A DNA stretch of 5,514 nucleotides, taken from contig JAKLDX010000086.1 of the NCBI GenBank assembly GCA_022703295.1, positions 1 through 5,514 of the forward strand, written 5' to 3'. Below the pieces are notes generated by a model. It was not told where the DNA came from, searched no databases, and saw nothing but the letters and a program-made list of their open reading frames with translations. Below are positions 1-5,300 of this stretch, in pieces. The stretch's first letter is position 1; each line of letters opens with the position of its first letter. The translations under genes were made by a program, and so were the position numbers. This DNA comes from Candidatus Omnitrophota bacterium. Lineage in GTDB: Bacteria > Omnitrophota > Gorgyraeia > 2-01-FULL-45-10.

Positions 1-96
1 GCGCGAGCTTTAGAAACAAAAGTCGAGGCCGCGGCAGGACCCGAAAATTACCCCATTACCCGGAGTAAAAATCTTCACCTGGAAGCGAAAAAATGA
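1..96 (+). CDS. C-terminal tail of an unidentified upstream gene (partial, 5' end outside window)
   Basis: Frame 1 is open from the left edge for 31 codons and stops at a TGA (94-96). The residues end in ITRSKNLHLEAKK, a lysine-rich tail of the kind common at protein C-termini. The stop lies 15 bases before the -35 box of the purB promoter, which is where an upstream gene would be expected to end. I recognise no family and assign no function. Another frame is also open at the left edge (from base 3, stop at 63-65), but it encodes a very arginine-rich and implausible peptide. The reverse strand shows no convincing reading frame here. The stretch is short, so the open frame could be chance. Confidence 0.4.
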   Translation, partial: ARALETKVEAAAGPENYPITRSKNLHLEAKK

Positions 97-111
97 GCAC
101 CCTTTTTTCCT

Positions 112-140
112 TTGACGGAATCCCGTTATTACAATATAAT
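112..140 (+). promoter_or_regulatory. sigma70-type promoter of the pur operon
   Basis: A -35 box TTGACG (112-117, five of six consensus bases) is separated by exactly 17 bp from a perfect -10 box TATAAT (135-140). Transcription would start around 146-148, leaving a leader of about 40 nt before the purB ATG. That is too short for a purine riboswitch aptamer, and none of its conserved elements is seen. The downstream genes share a strand with short gaps and no other promoter this good, so this probably drives the whole operon (inference). Confidence 0.8.
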
Positions 141-143
141 AAC
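125..143 (+). promoter_or_regulatory. inverted repeat over the -10 box, candidate operator
   Basis: The 19-bp dyad GTTATTACAATATAATAAC has perfect 7-bp arms (125-131 and 137-143) around a 5-bp centre, and it contains the -10 hexamer. A repressor dimer bound here would block RNA polymerase. It does not resemble the PurR operator of gammaproteobacteria or the Bacillus PurBox as I know them. Part of the symmetry comes from the AT-rich TATAAT itself, so chance is possible. Confidence 0.35.
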
Positions 144-168
144 CATGTTGTAACCGGAAATGCTAACT

Positions 169-176
169 AGGAGAGG
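169..176 (+). promoter_or_regulatory. Shine-Dalgarno site of purB
   Basis: The purine run AGGAGAGG contains AGGAG and GAGG. From GAGG (173-176) the ATG at 186 lies 9 bases away, a normal distance. The in-frame TTG at 177 directly abuts the run and is too close to be used. The site therefore supports the ATG start. Confidence 0.75.
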
Positions 177-185
177 TTGAAATTT

Positions 186-1478
186 ATGATACCCAGATAC
201 TCACTTCCAAGGATGACGGCGATATGGAGCGAGGAGAACCGTTTTAAGAAGATGCTCGACGTGGAGCTCTTCGCGTGCGAGGCCCTGGCCAGGCTCGGCA
301 GGATCCCGAAATCGTCCCTCCTTCAGATACAAAAGCGCGCGAAATTTGACGTCGAGAGGATAAAAGAGATAGAGGCCGAGACGAATCATGATGTCATAGC
401 TTTTATCAAGAATCTTTCCGAGAATATAGGGGAAGATGCCAAATACGTGCACATGGGGCTTACCTCAAGCGATGTTCTGGATACCGCATTATCCGCGCAA
501 ATGCAAGGCGCCTGCGATATATTGATAGACGATGTCAAAAGGCTGATGCGGATAATGAGAAGCAAGGCCAAGCGGTATAAAAAGACTATCATGATAGGCA
601 GGACGCACTCAGTTCATGCCGAGCCGATGACATTCGGCCTCAAGATGGCGTTATATTACGACGAAATGGCAAGGAATCTCGAGCGCCTGAAAAGCGCGCG
701 TCAGGCCGTAAGCTTCGGGAAGATATCGGGCGCTGTCGGCACCTATGCGAATATCGACCCGTTCGTGGAAGAATACACATGCAAGAAGATGGGGCTAAGG
801 CCTGCGCACATATCCACGCAGATATTACAGCGTGACCGCCATGCCGAATTCCTGAGCGCGATAGCCATTACGGGCTCGTCCATAGAAAAATTCGCGACGG
901 AATTCAGGAATTTACAGCACACGGAAATAGGCGAGGTCGAGGAATATTTCTCGGCGACCCAGAAAGGGTCGAGCGCGATGCCGCACAAGAAAAACCCTAT
1001 CCTGTGCGAAAGGATGGCGGGGCTTGCGAGGATATTGAGAGCGAACGCGATGGCTGCCATGGAGGATATAGTGTTATGGCACGAGCGCGACATATCCCAT
1101 TCATCTACGGAAAGGGTGATATTGCCGGATTCTACGATACTTCTCGATTACATGCTGGAAAAGTTTGCCGGCGTAGTCAGCCATCTGGTGGTCCACGAAG
1201 ACAGGATGCTCGAAAATCTGAATAAGTCGAAGGGCGTCGTATTTTCTGGGCGGCTGCTCCTGGAGCTTGTCAACAAAGGCCTTACCCGTAATGAGGCGTA
1301 TGACAAAGTGCAGAAGTGCGCGTTTACCGCAAAGAAAGAAGGCCTGGAATTTAAAGAGGCCCTCCTGAGGGACGACGGCATGAGGTCTATTCTGAGCGCG
1401 AAAGAGATAGAGGAGATATTCAACTTCCGGTACCACCTGAAACATGTCGACAGGATATTCAGGAAAGTCGGCATTTGA
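186..1478 (+). CDS. purB: adenylosuccinate lyase PurB
   Basis: PurB is a cytosolic, normally homotetrameric lyase of the fumarase/aspartase superfamily. It removes fumarate from SAICAR to give AICAR, and from adenylosuccinate to give AMP. From the ATG at 186 the protein has 430 residues, the usual length for the Bacillus-type short form, and begins MIPRYSLPRM like its relatives. The active-site residues known from the B. subtilis enzyme appear at the same numbers: His68 (TNHDVIAF), His89 (HMGLTSSD), His141 (GRTHSVHAEP), Lys268 and Glu275. The superfamily signature loop GSSAMPHKKNP is at 261-271, and its serines are the catalytic-base candidates. A longer start at TTG 177 is less likely because of SD spacing. 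This is the first gene of the operon and supplies two pathway steps. No truncation or frameshift is seen. Confidence 0.97.
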   Translation: MIPRYSLPRMTAIWSEENRFKKMLDVELFACEALARLGRIPKSSLLQIQKRAKFDVERIKEIEAETNHDVIAFIKNLSENIGEDAKYVHMGLTSSDVLDTALSAQMQGACDILIDDVKRLMRIMRSKAKRYKKTIMIGRTHSVHAEPMTFGLKMALYYDEMARNLERLKSARQAVSFGKISGAVGTYANIDPFVEEYTCKKMGLRPAHISTQILQRDRHAEFLSAIAITGSSIEKFATEFRNLQHTEIGEVEEYFSATQKGSSAMPHKKNPILCERMAGLARILRANAMAAMEDIVLWHERDISHSSTERVILPDSTILLDYMLEKFAGVVSHLVVHEDRMLENLNKSKGVVFSGRLLLELVNKGLTRNEAYDKVQKCAFTAKKEGLEFKEALLRDDGMRSILSAKEIEEIFNFRYHLKHVDRIFRKVGI

Positions 1479-1480
1479 AA

Positions 1481-1508
1481 AAGCTATAAGCTTTAAGCCG
1501 TAAGCTAT
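1481..1508 (+). repeat. four tandem 7-bp repeats in the purB-purC gap
   Basis: The heptamers AAGCTAT, AAGCTTT, AAGCCGT and AAGCTAT follow one another without a gap. They begin 2 bases after the purB stop and end where the A-rich SD stretch of purC (AAAAAGGAG) begins. The first and last units are identical. A related, more diverged array occupies the equivalent place before purD (3462-3489). Function is unknown; it could be replication slippage or a translation-leader element. Confidence 0.75.
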
Positions 1509-1522
1509 AAAAAGGAGAAACG

Positions 1523-2227
1523 ATGCAGAAGCTGAAACAAATCTACGAAGGCAAAGCCAAAAAATTATACGAAACAGAAAATGCAGATCTACTGATCCAG
1601 GAATTCAAGGATGACGCGACCGCGTTTGACGCGACAAAGCGCGGCACGATCATGAATAAGGGCGTCATTAATAACAAGCTGTCCGAGAAGATATTCGGCT
1701 TACTCGAGAAGGCCGGTATCCCGACGCATTTTGAGAAAAGGCTTAACGACAGGGAGATGCTGGTCAAGAAGGTCAAGATAGTTCCTATTGAGGTTACGAT
1801 AAGGAATATAGTGGCCGGAGGTATGGCAAAGTTACTCGGCCTCGAAGAAGGGATCATATTGAAAGAGCCGGTGCTCGAGTACCACTATAAGGAAGACAAG
1901 CTGCACGACCCTCTCATCAACGATTATCACATCAAGGCCCTGGGAGTAGCGACGGAGAAAGAGCTGGAGACAATTGCAAAGTACTCATTCAAGATAAATG
2001 AGATATTAAATAAATTTTTTGATTCGAAGAGCCTGATTTTAGTGGACTTCAAGCTGGAGTTCGGAAGATATAAAGGTAAGGTAATACTTGCCGACGAGGT
2101 ATCGCCCGATACTTGCAGGCTCTGGGATAAGACGACGAAAGAAAAGCTCGACAAAGACCGCTTCCGCCGCGACCTCGGCAATGTTGAAGAGGCGTATCAG
2201 GAAGTGCTGCGAAGGGTGTTGGAGTAG
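1523..2227 (+). CDS. purC: SAICAR synthetase PurC
   Basis: PurC is phosphoribosylaminoimidazole-succinocarboxamide synthase. It joins L-aspartate to CAIR with ATP hydrolysis to make SAICAR, the substrate of PurB encoded just upstream. The protein has 234 residues, close to the usual bacterial single-domain length (E. coli 237). The N-terminal nucleotide-binding strand with YEGKAKKLY is at 8-16. The first family signature VDFKLEFG is at 174-181, and the second, LADEVSPDTCRLWD, is at 189-202. An AGGAG (1513-1517) lies 5 bases before the ATG. The gene is not fused to another pur domain and appears intact. Its TAG stop (2225-2227) forms part of the TAGG direct repeat flanking the palindromic element that follows, so the stop probably belonged to the target site rather than the insert (inference). 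Confidence 0.97.
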   Translation: MQKLKQIYEGKAKKLYETENADLLIQEFKDDATAFDATKRGTIMNKGVINNKLSEKIFGLLEKAGIPTHFEKRLNDREMLVKKVKIVPIEVTIRNIVAGGMAKLLGLEEGIILKEPVLEYHYKEDKLHDPLINDYHIKALGVATEKELETIAKYSFKINEILNKFFDSKSLILVDFKLEFGRYKGKVILADEVSPDTCRLWDKTTKEKLDKDRFRRDLGNVEEAYQEVLRRVLE

Positions 2228-2228
2228 G
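2225..2228 (+). repeat. left copy of putative target-site duplication TAGG
   Basis: TAGG directly precedes the left terminal inverted repeat of the palindromic element. Its first three bases are the purC stop codon. The matching copy is at 2397-2400. A 4-bp match alone has about a 1 in 256 chance, but it sits exactly at the inverted-repeat boundary on both sides. Confidence 0.6.
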
Positions 2229-2396
2229 AAATTTTTCGCCGCAGCAGTTAATGTGCTGTGTCGAGTGGTTCGCAGCCGACGCGAAATTTTGACCATGCAA
2301 AATTTCGCTCGGAAAAATTTCTCGCAGTCTCGCTCGAAATTTTACGCGGCTGCTCACCACGTCGCCACATCACATTCCAGCAGAAGCGAAAAATTT
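2229..2396. mobile_element. MITE-like 168-bp palindromic element between purC and purM
   Basis: Perfect 11-bp terminal inverted repeats, AAATTTTTCGC (2229-2239) and GCGAAAAATTT (2386-2396), bound a 168-bp segment with TAGG on both sides (2225-2228 and 2397-2400). That is the form of a small insertion with a 4-bp target duplication. The arms keep pairing inward: AATGTG 2250-2255 with 2371-2376, TGTG 2257-2260 with 2366-2369, GTGGT 2265-2269 with 2356-2360, and GCAGCCG 2272-2278 with 2347-2353. By my alignment 42 of the 53 left-arm bases up to 2281 pair. AAATTT occurs six times inside. No transposase fits, so it would be non-autonomous if mobile. It could instead be a palindromic intergenic repeat of the REP/ERIC kind. 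In RNA it would form one long hairpin inside the operon transcript. Confidence 0.7.
2281..2308 (+). repeat. perfect 11-bp inverted repeat inside the palindromic element
   Basis: GCGAAATTTTG (2281-2291) and CAAAATTTCGC (2298-2308) are exact reverse complements around a 6-base loop, ACCATG. This compact hairpin competes with the long-range pairing of the element's arms, so the RNA or a cruciform could switch between two folds. No T-run follows, so it is not a standard terminator. Confidence 0.7.
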
Positions 2397-2400
2397 TAGG
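2397..2400 (+). repeat. right copy of putative target-site duplication TAGG
   Basis: TAGG directly follows the right terminal inverted repeat and matches 2225-2228. Removing the element plus one copy would leave purC and purM separated by about 27 bases, similar to the other gaps in the operon. Confidence 0.6.
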
Positions 2401-2426
2401 GATGGAGCTGGTTGAAAGGGAAAAAG

Positions 2427-3425
2427 ATGAAGCGGGTGACTTACAGATCAGCGGGAGTTGATATAGATAAGGCGAATGCGCTTGTGGCGGACTATAAAAA
2501 TTTCGCGCGCCTTACGAAGACCCGCGGCGTCATAAGCGATGTCGGGAGTTTTGGTGCGCTCTTCAGGCCGGATTTTAAACGTTTCAAAGACCCGATCCTT
2601 GTCTCGTCAACAGATGGCGTCGGAACGAAACTTAAAGTGGCGTTTCTGGCGGATAAGCACGATACCGTCGGCATAGACCTTGTCGCGATGAGCGCAAACG
2701 ACATACTCTGCTCCGGCGCTGAAGGATTATTTTTTCTTGATTACGTGGCTACAGGCAAGGTCCGGCCGGGCGTTCTAAAAGACGTGGTTAAGGGTATCGC
2801 GTCCGGTTGCCGCGAGGCCGGCTATGCGCTTGTCGGCGGAGAGACAGCCGAGATGCCGGGGATCTATGCGAAAGGCGAATACGACCTGGCGGGATTCGGC
2901 GTAGGAATAGTCGACAGAAGCGAGGTCATCGACGGCAGGGATACGAAAATAGGCGATTCTGTCCTGGGCCTTGAGTCGAGCGGGCTGCATTCGAACGGGT
3001 ATTCGCTCGTCAGGGCGGTATTCAGCGAAAAAGAATTAAAAAAATATTCCGGAGAATTACTTAAGCCGACGCGCCTTTATAGTAAGAGCGTCCTCGCGGT
3101 AAAAAAGGCCGTTAAAATAAAGGGCCTGGCAAATATTACCGGCGGTGCTTTTTACGACAAGATACCCAGGATAATTCCCTCGGGCATGGCAATCGAAATA
3201 GATAAGAATTCCTGGCGCGTTCCCTGGATATTTTCATTGATAAAGGAAAAAGGGAATTTAACGGACAGGGAAATTTACAGGACGCTCAATATGGGCATCG
3301 GAATGGTTATGGTATTGTCGAAGAATGATGCCAATAAAGCGATGGCATTGTTGTCGAAGAACGGGGTAAAGTCGCACGTAATAGGAAAAGTCGTAAAAGG
3401 CGACAGGAAAGTCAAGATAAGCTAA
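2427..3425 (+). CDS. purM: phosphoribosylformylglycinamidine cyclo-ligase (AIR synthetase) PurM
   Basis: PurM closes FGAM to 5-aminoimidazole ribonucleotide (AIR) using ATP. It belongs to the PurM/PurL/SelD/HypE ATP-binding superfamily and is normally a cytosolic homodimer. The ATG at 2427 gives 332 residues, slightly shorter than E. coli (345). Visible motifs are YRSAGVDID near the start, DGVGTKLK at 63-70, the SANDIL and GAEGLFFLDY stretch after it, GGETAEMPGIY at 137-147, GLHSNGYS at 186-193, and NMGIGMV near the C-terminus. The segment usually read as ITGGGL is ITGGAF here (from 237). AAGGG (2416-2420) lies 6 bases before the ATG. An in-frame TTG at 2412 would add five residues not typical of the family. 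Its product AIR is the substrate for PurE downstream. purN is not adjacent. Confidence 0.96.
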   Translation: MKRVTYRSAGVDIDKANALVADYKNFARLTKTRGVISDVGSFGALFRPDFKRFKDPILVSSTDGVGTKLKVAFLADKHDTVGIDLVAMSANDILCSGAEGLFFLDYVATGKVRPGVLKDVVKGIASGCREAGYALVGGETAEMPGIYAKGEYDLAGFGVGIVDRSEVIDGRDTKIGDSVLGLESSGLHSNGYSLVRAVFSEKELKKYSGELLKPTRLYSKSVLAVKKAVKIKGLANITGGAFYDKIPRIIPSGMAIEIDKNSWRVPWIFSLIKEKGNLTDREIYRTLNMGIGMVMVLSKNDANKAMALLSKNGVKSHVIGKVVKGDRKVKIS

Positions 3426-3438
3426 AAACCAAAAGCTG

Positions 3439-3468
3439 CGGCGTCCTTCGGACCCGGATTTTAGTTTT
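3439..3468 (+). terminator. GC-rich hairpin with T-rich tail between purM and purD (weak terminator or attenuator candidate)
   Basis: CGG (3439-3441) and GTCC (3443-3446) pair with GGAC (3450-3453) and CCG (3454-3456). This gives seven base pairs with one bulged C and a TTC loop. Two TTTT runs follow (3459-3462 and 3465-3468), interrupted by AG. The stem is short and the T tract is broken, so full termination is unlikely with purD continuing in the same direction. Partial attenuation or transcript processing is possible. Confidence 0.3.
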
Positions 3469-3489
3469 GAGCTCTAAGTTTTAAGTTAA
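3462..3489 (+). repeat. degenerate heptamer array in the purM-purD gap
   Basis: The units TAGTTTT, GAGCTCT, AAGTTTT and AAGTTAA stand in a row and then run straight into AAAGGG, the SD of purD. The phase, the unit number and the junction with the SD match the cleaner array before purC (1481-1508). The sequence is AT-rich and diverged, so it is weaker evidence on its own. Confidence 0.45.
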
Positions 3490-3501
3490 AAAGGGTTATA
3501 T

Positions 3502-4809
3502 ATGCGCATATTAGTTATAGGAAGCGGCGGGAGGGAGCATGCGCTTTGCTGGAAAATAGCCAAAAGCCCCAGATGCGAAAAATTATACTGCGCGCCGGGC
3601 AACGGCGGCATATCGGAAATAGCGGAAATCGTTAATATAAAAGCGGACGACATCGACGCCCTTCTCGATTTCGCGAAGGCAAAAAAAATAGGCCTTACCG
3701 TTGTCGGGCCGGAGATGCCCCTTGTGGCGGGCATAGTTGATAAGTTCCAGAAAAACGGTCTTAAGATATTCGGTCCTTCGAAAGAGCTTGCGAATATCGA
3801 AGGAAGCAAGGTGTTTTCGAAAGAGCTCATGAAACGCCTCGGGGTCCCGACCGCGGATTTCAGTATTTTCGATAATAGCGATGACGCGATCCGGTACATC
3901 GACACTAAAAAAGCGCCGCTTGTAGTGAAGGCTGACGGGCTTTGCGCCGGCAAAGGTGTAGTTGTGGCAAAGACGGCCGATGACGCGAAGGCCGCGGTGA
4001 AGAGCATGATGGTCGACAGGATTTTCGGCGATGCCGCCGACAGGATTATCATCGAAGACTGCCTTGTCGGCGAGGAAGCGTCCATCATAGTAATATCGGA
4101 CGGCCAAAATGTCGCGGCCCTTGCCTCCAGCCAGGACCATAAAAGGATATTCGACGGAGATAAAGGGCCTAATACAGGCGGCATGGGTGCCTATTCGCCC
4201 GCTCCCGTTGTAACGGACGAAATTTTCAAGAAGGTCATGGACGGGGTCATTTATCCCGTCATACAGGGGCTTGCCAGAGAAGGAAAGCAGTATAAAGGCG
4301 CGCTCTATGCCGGCATCATGCTTACCAAAGACGGACCGAAGGTTTTGGAATTTAACGCGAGATTCGGCGATCCGGAGACTCAGGCGATATTGCCGAGGCT
4401 TAAGACCGACCTTGTTGAAATCATCGAAAGGGCTGTTGACGGTAAACTCGGCGGATATAATCTGGAATGGGATGAACGGCCGTGCGTATCCGTGGTTGTG
4501 GCTGCGGGCGGCTATCCCGGGAACTATGTAAAAGGAATGGAGATACACGGGCTCGACCAGGTAAAAAAACTGAAAGACACGGCGGTGTTTCATGCCGGCA
4601 CGAAGATCGGCAAGCGTTCAACTGACGCCAAGGACACCTTTTTAACGAACGGCGGAAGAGTTTTAAATGTAACGGCAATGGGAGATGACATAAAGAAAGC
4701 CATAGATAACTGCTATGCCGCTGTCAGAAAGATAAAATTCGAAAAAATGCATTACAGGAACGACATAGGATACAGAGCTCTTAAAATGGAATTAACGAGG
4801 AGGGCGTGA
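3502..4809 (+). CDS. purD: phosphoribosylamine-glycine ligase (GAR synthetase) PurD
   Basis: PurD is an ATP-grasp enzyme that joins glycine to 5-phosphoribosylamine, step 2 of the pathway, in the cytosol. The protein has 435 residues, the usual monofunctional bacterial size (E. coli about 429), with no PurM or PurN fusion. The N-domain starts with the nucleotide-type loop GSGGREHA (7-14). The ATP-grasp part shows VVKADGLCAGKG (141-152) and GPNTGGMGAYSP (222-233). The GARS signature RFGDPETQ is at 287-294, with metal- and ATP-binding acidic residues expected there. The C-domain follows and ends near the stop. An AAAGGG (3490-3495) lies 6 bases before the ATG. The TGA stop overlaps the purE ATG by one base (TGATG), so the two are probably translationally coupled. 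A long antisense open frame across this gene is judged a shadow. Confidence 0.97.
   Translation: MRILVIGSGGREHALCWKIAKSPRCEKLYCAPGNGGISEIAEIVNIKADDIDALLDFAKAKKIGLTVVGPEMPLVAGIVDKFQKNGLKIFGPSKELANIEGSKVFSKELMKRLGVPTADFSIFDNSDDAIRYIDTKKAPLVVKADGLCAGKGVVVAKTADDAKAAVKSMMVDRIFGDAADRIIIEDCLVGEEASIIVISDGQNVAALASSQDHKRIFDGDKGPNTGGMGAYSPAPVVTDEIFKKVMDGVIYPVIQGLAREGKQYKGALYAGIMLTKDGPKVLEFNARFGDPETQAILPRLKTDLVEIIERAVDGKLGGYNLEWDERPCVSVVVAAGGYPGNYVKGMEIHGLDQVKKLKDTAVFHAGTKIGKRSTDAKDTFLTNGGRVLNVTAMGDDIKKAIDNCYAAVRKIKFEKMHYRNDIGYRALKMELTRRA
4798..4803 (+). promoter_or_regulatory. Shine-Dalgarno site of purE, inside the end of purD
   Basis: A perfect AGGAGG lies in the last codons of purD. It is 5 bases from the ATG at 4809 but only 2 from the in-frame GTG at 4806. 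The spacing decides for the ATG start and the TGATG overlap. Confidence 0.8.
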
Positions 4810-5300
4810 TGTCAAAAAAGTGCGTAGTGGCGATAATAATGGGAAGCGATTCCGACCTGAGCGTAATGAGCGAGGCGAAGAAGGTATTGGACGATAACGC
4901 CGTAAGCTGCGAAATGAAGATACTCTCAGCCCATCGCTCTCCTGATGACGCCGCGCGCTTCGCTAAGCAGGCGCGCAAACAGGGCATCAAAATAATCATA
5001 GCCGGTGCCGGCGGAGCCGCGCACCTCGCGGGCGTTGTCGCGAGCCACACGACGCTTCCCGTAATAGGCGTTCCCATGGAGACGAAAGAATTAAAGGGCA
5101 TAGATTCCCTGTTCTCCATAGTACAGATGCCCTCAGGAGTCCCGGTCGCGACAGTTACCATAGGGAAGTCCGGCGCCAAAAACGCGGCGATACTTGCGCT
5201 TGAGATATTGAGCTTAAGCGACAAGAGGCTGGAAAAGAAGCTGGAGAATTTTAAAAAATCCCTCGTAGAAGATATAAGGGACAAGAACCTTAAACTATAA
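4809..5300 (+). CDS. purE: N5-CAIR mutase PurE, class I
   Basis: PurE produces CAIR, the substrate of PurC. Class I enzymes do so by rearranging N5-CAIR made by PurK, and act as cytosolic octamers. The 163-residue length matches a stand-alone bacterial PurE. Motifs are MGSDSD (11-16, phosphate/ribose loop), SAHRSP (40-45) with catalytic-type His42, GAGGAAHLAG (66-75), and PSGVPVATV followed by GAKNAAI. The AHRSP and GAGGAAHL patterns are those of class I. Class II AIR carboxylases carry AHKT and differ in the glycine-rich loop. No purK adjoins on either visible side, so it must lie elsewhere, or AIR is carboxylated directly at high CO2 (inference). The ATG at 4809 is preferred over GTG 4806 on SD spacing. 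The tail (from about residue 140) is lysine-rich and helical, as is usual. Confidence 0.95.
   Translation: MSKKCVVAIIMGSDSDLSVMSEAKKVLDDNAVSCEMKILSAHRSPDDAARFAKQARKQGIKIIIAGAGGAAHLAGVVASHTTLPVIGVPMETKELKGIDSLFSIVQMPSGVPVATVTIGKSGAKNAAILALEILSLSDKRLEKKLENFKKSLVEDIRDKNLKL

Noticed and set aside
87..109. GAAAAAA...TTTTTTC inverted repeat as a terminator of the upstream gene
   Set aside because: The stem would be almost only A-T pairs, with the T-run used up in the stem itself. It is too weak to call.
177..185. TTG start for purB three codons upstream of the ATG
   Set aside because: It directly abuts the Shine-Dalgarno run. The ATG at 186 has proper spacing and gives the family's usual N-terminus and active-site numbering.
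141..185. Purine riboswitch in the operon leader
   Set aside because: The predicted leader is about 40 bases, too short for the three-stem aptamer, and no such helices are seen.
2229..2396. CRISPR repeat or small RNA gene
   Set aside because: There is no regular repeat-spacer pattern, and no separate promoter or terminator was seen. The terminal inverted repeats and flanking duplication fit an insertion better.
2412..2426. TTG start for purM five codons upstream of the ATG
   Set aside because: The ATG at 2427 has AAGGG at 6 bases, and the N-terminus then matches known PurM proteins. The extension is only lysine-rich residues overlapping the SD.
2258..2461. Small forward open frame running through the palindromic element into purM
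   Set aside because: It starts within the element, overlaps purM in another frame, and its peptide simply reflects the repeat. Other open frames across 2039-2399 on both strands are likewise products of the palindrome and of purC shadows.
3583..4593. Long antisense open frame (336 codons) across purD
   Set aside because: It lies entirely opposite a textbook PurD with all family motifs, shows no recognisable domain, and is explained by codon bias leaving few stops on the opposite strand. The 232-codon antisense frame at 3486-4184 is rejected for the same reason.
4806..4808. GTG start for purE
   Set aside because: It is only 2 bases from the AGGAGG; the next codon, ATG at 4809, is at a normal distance.
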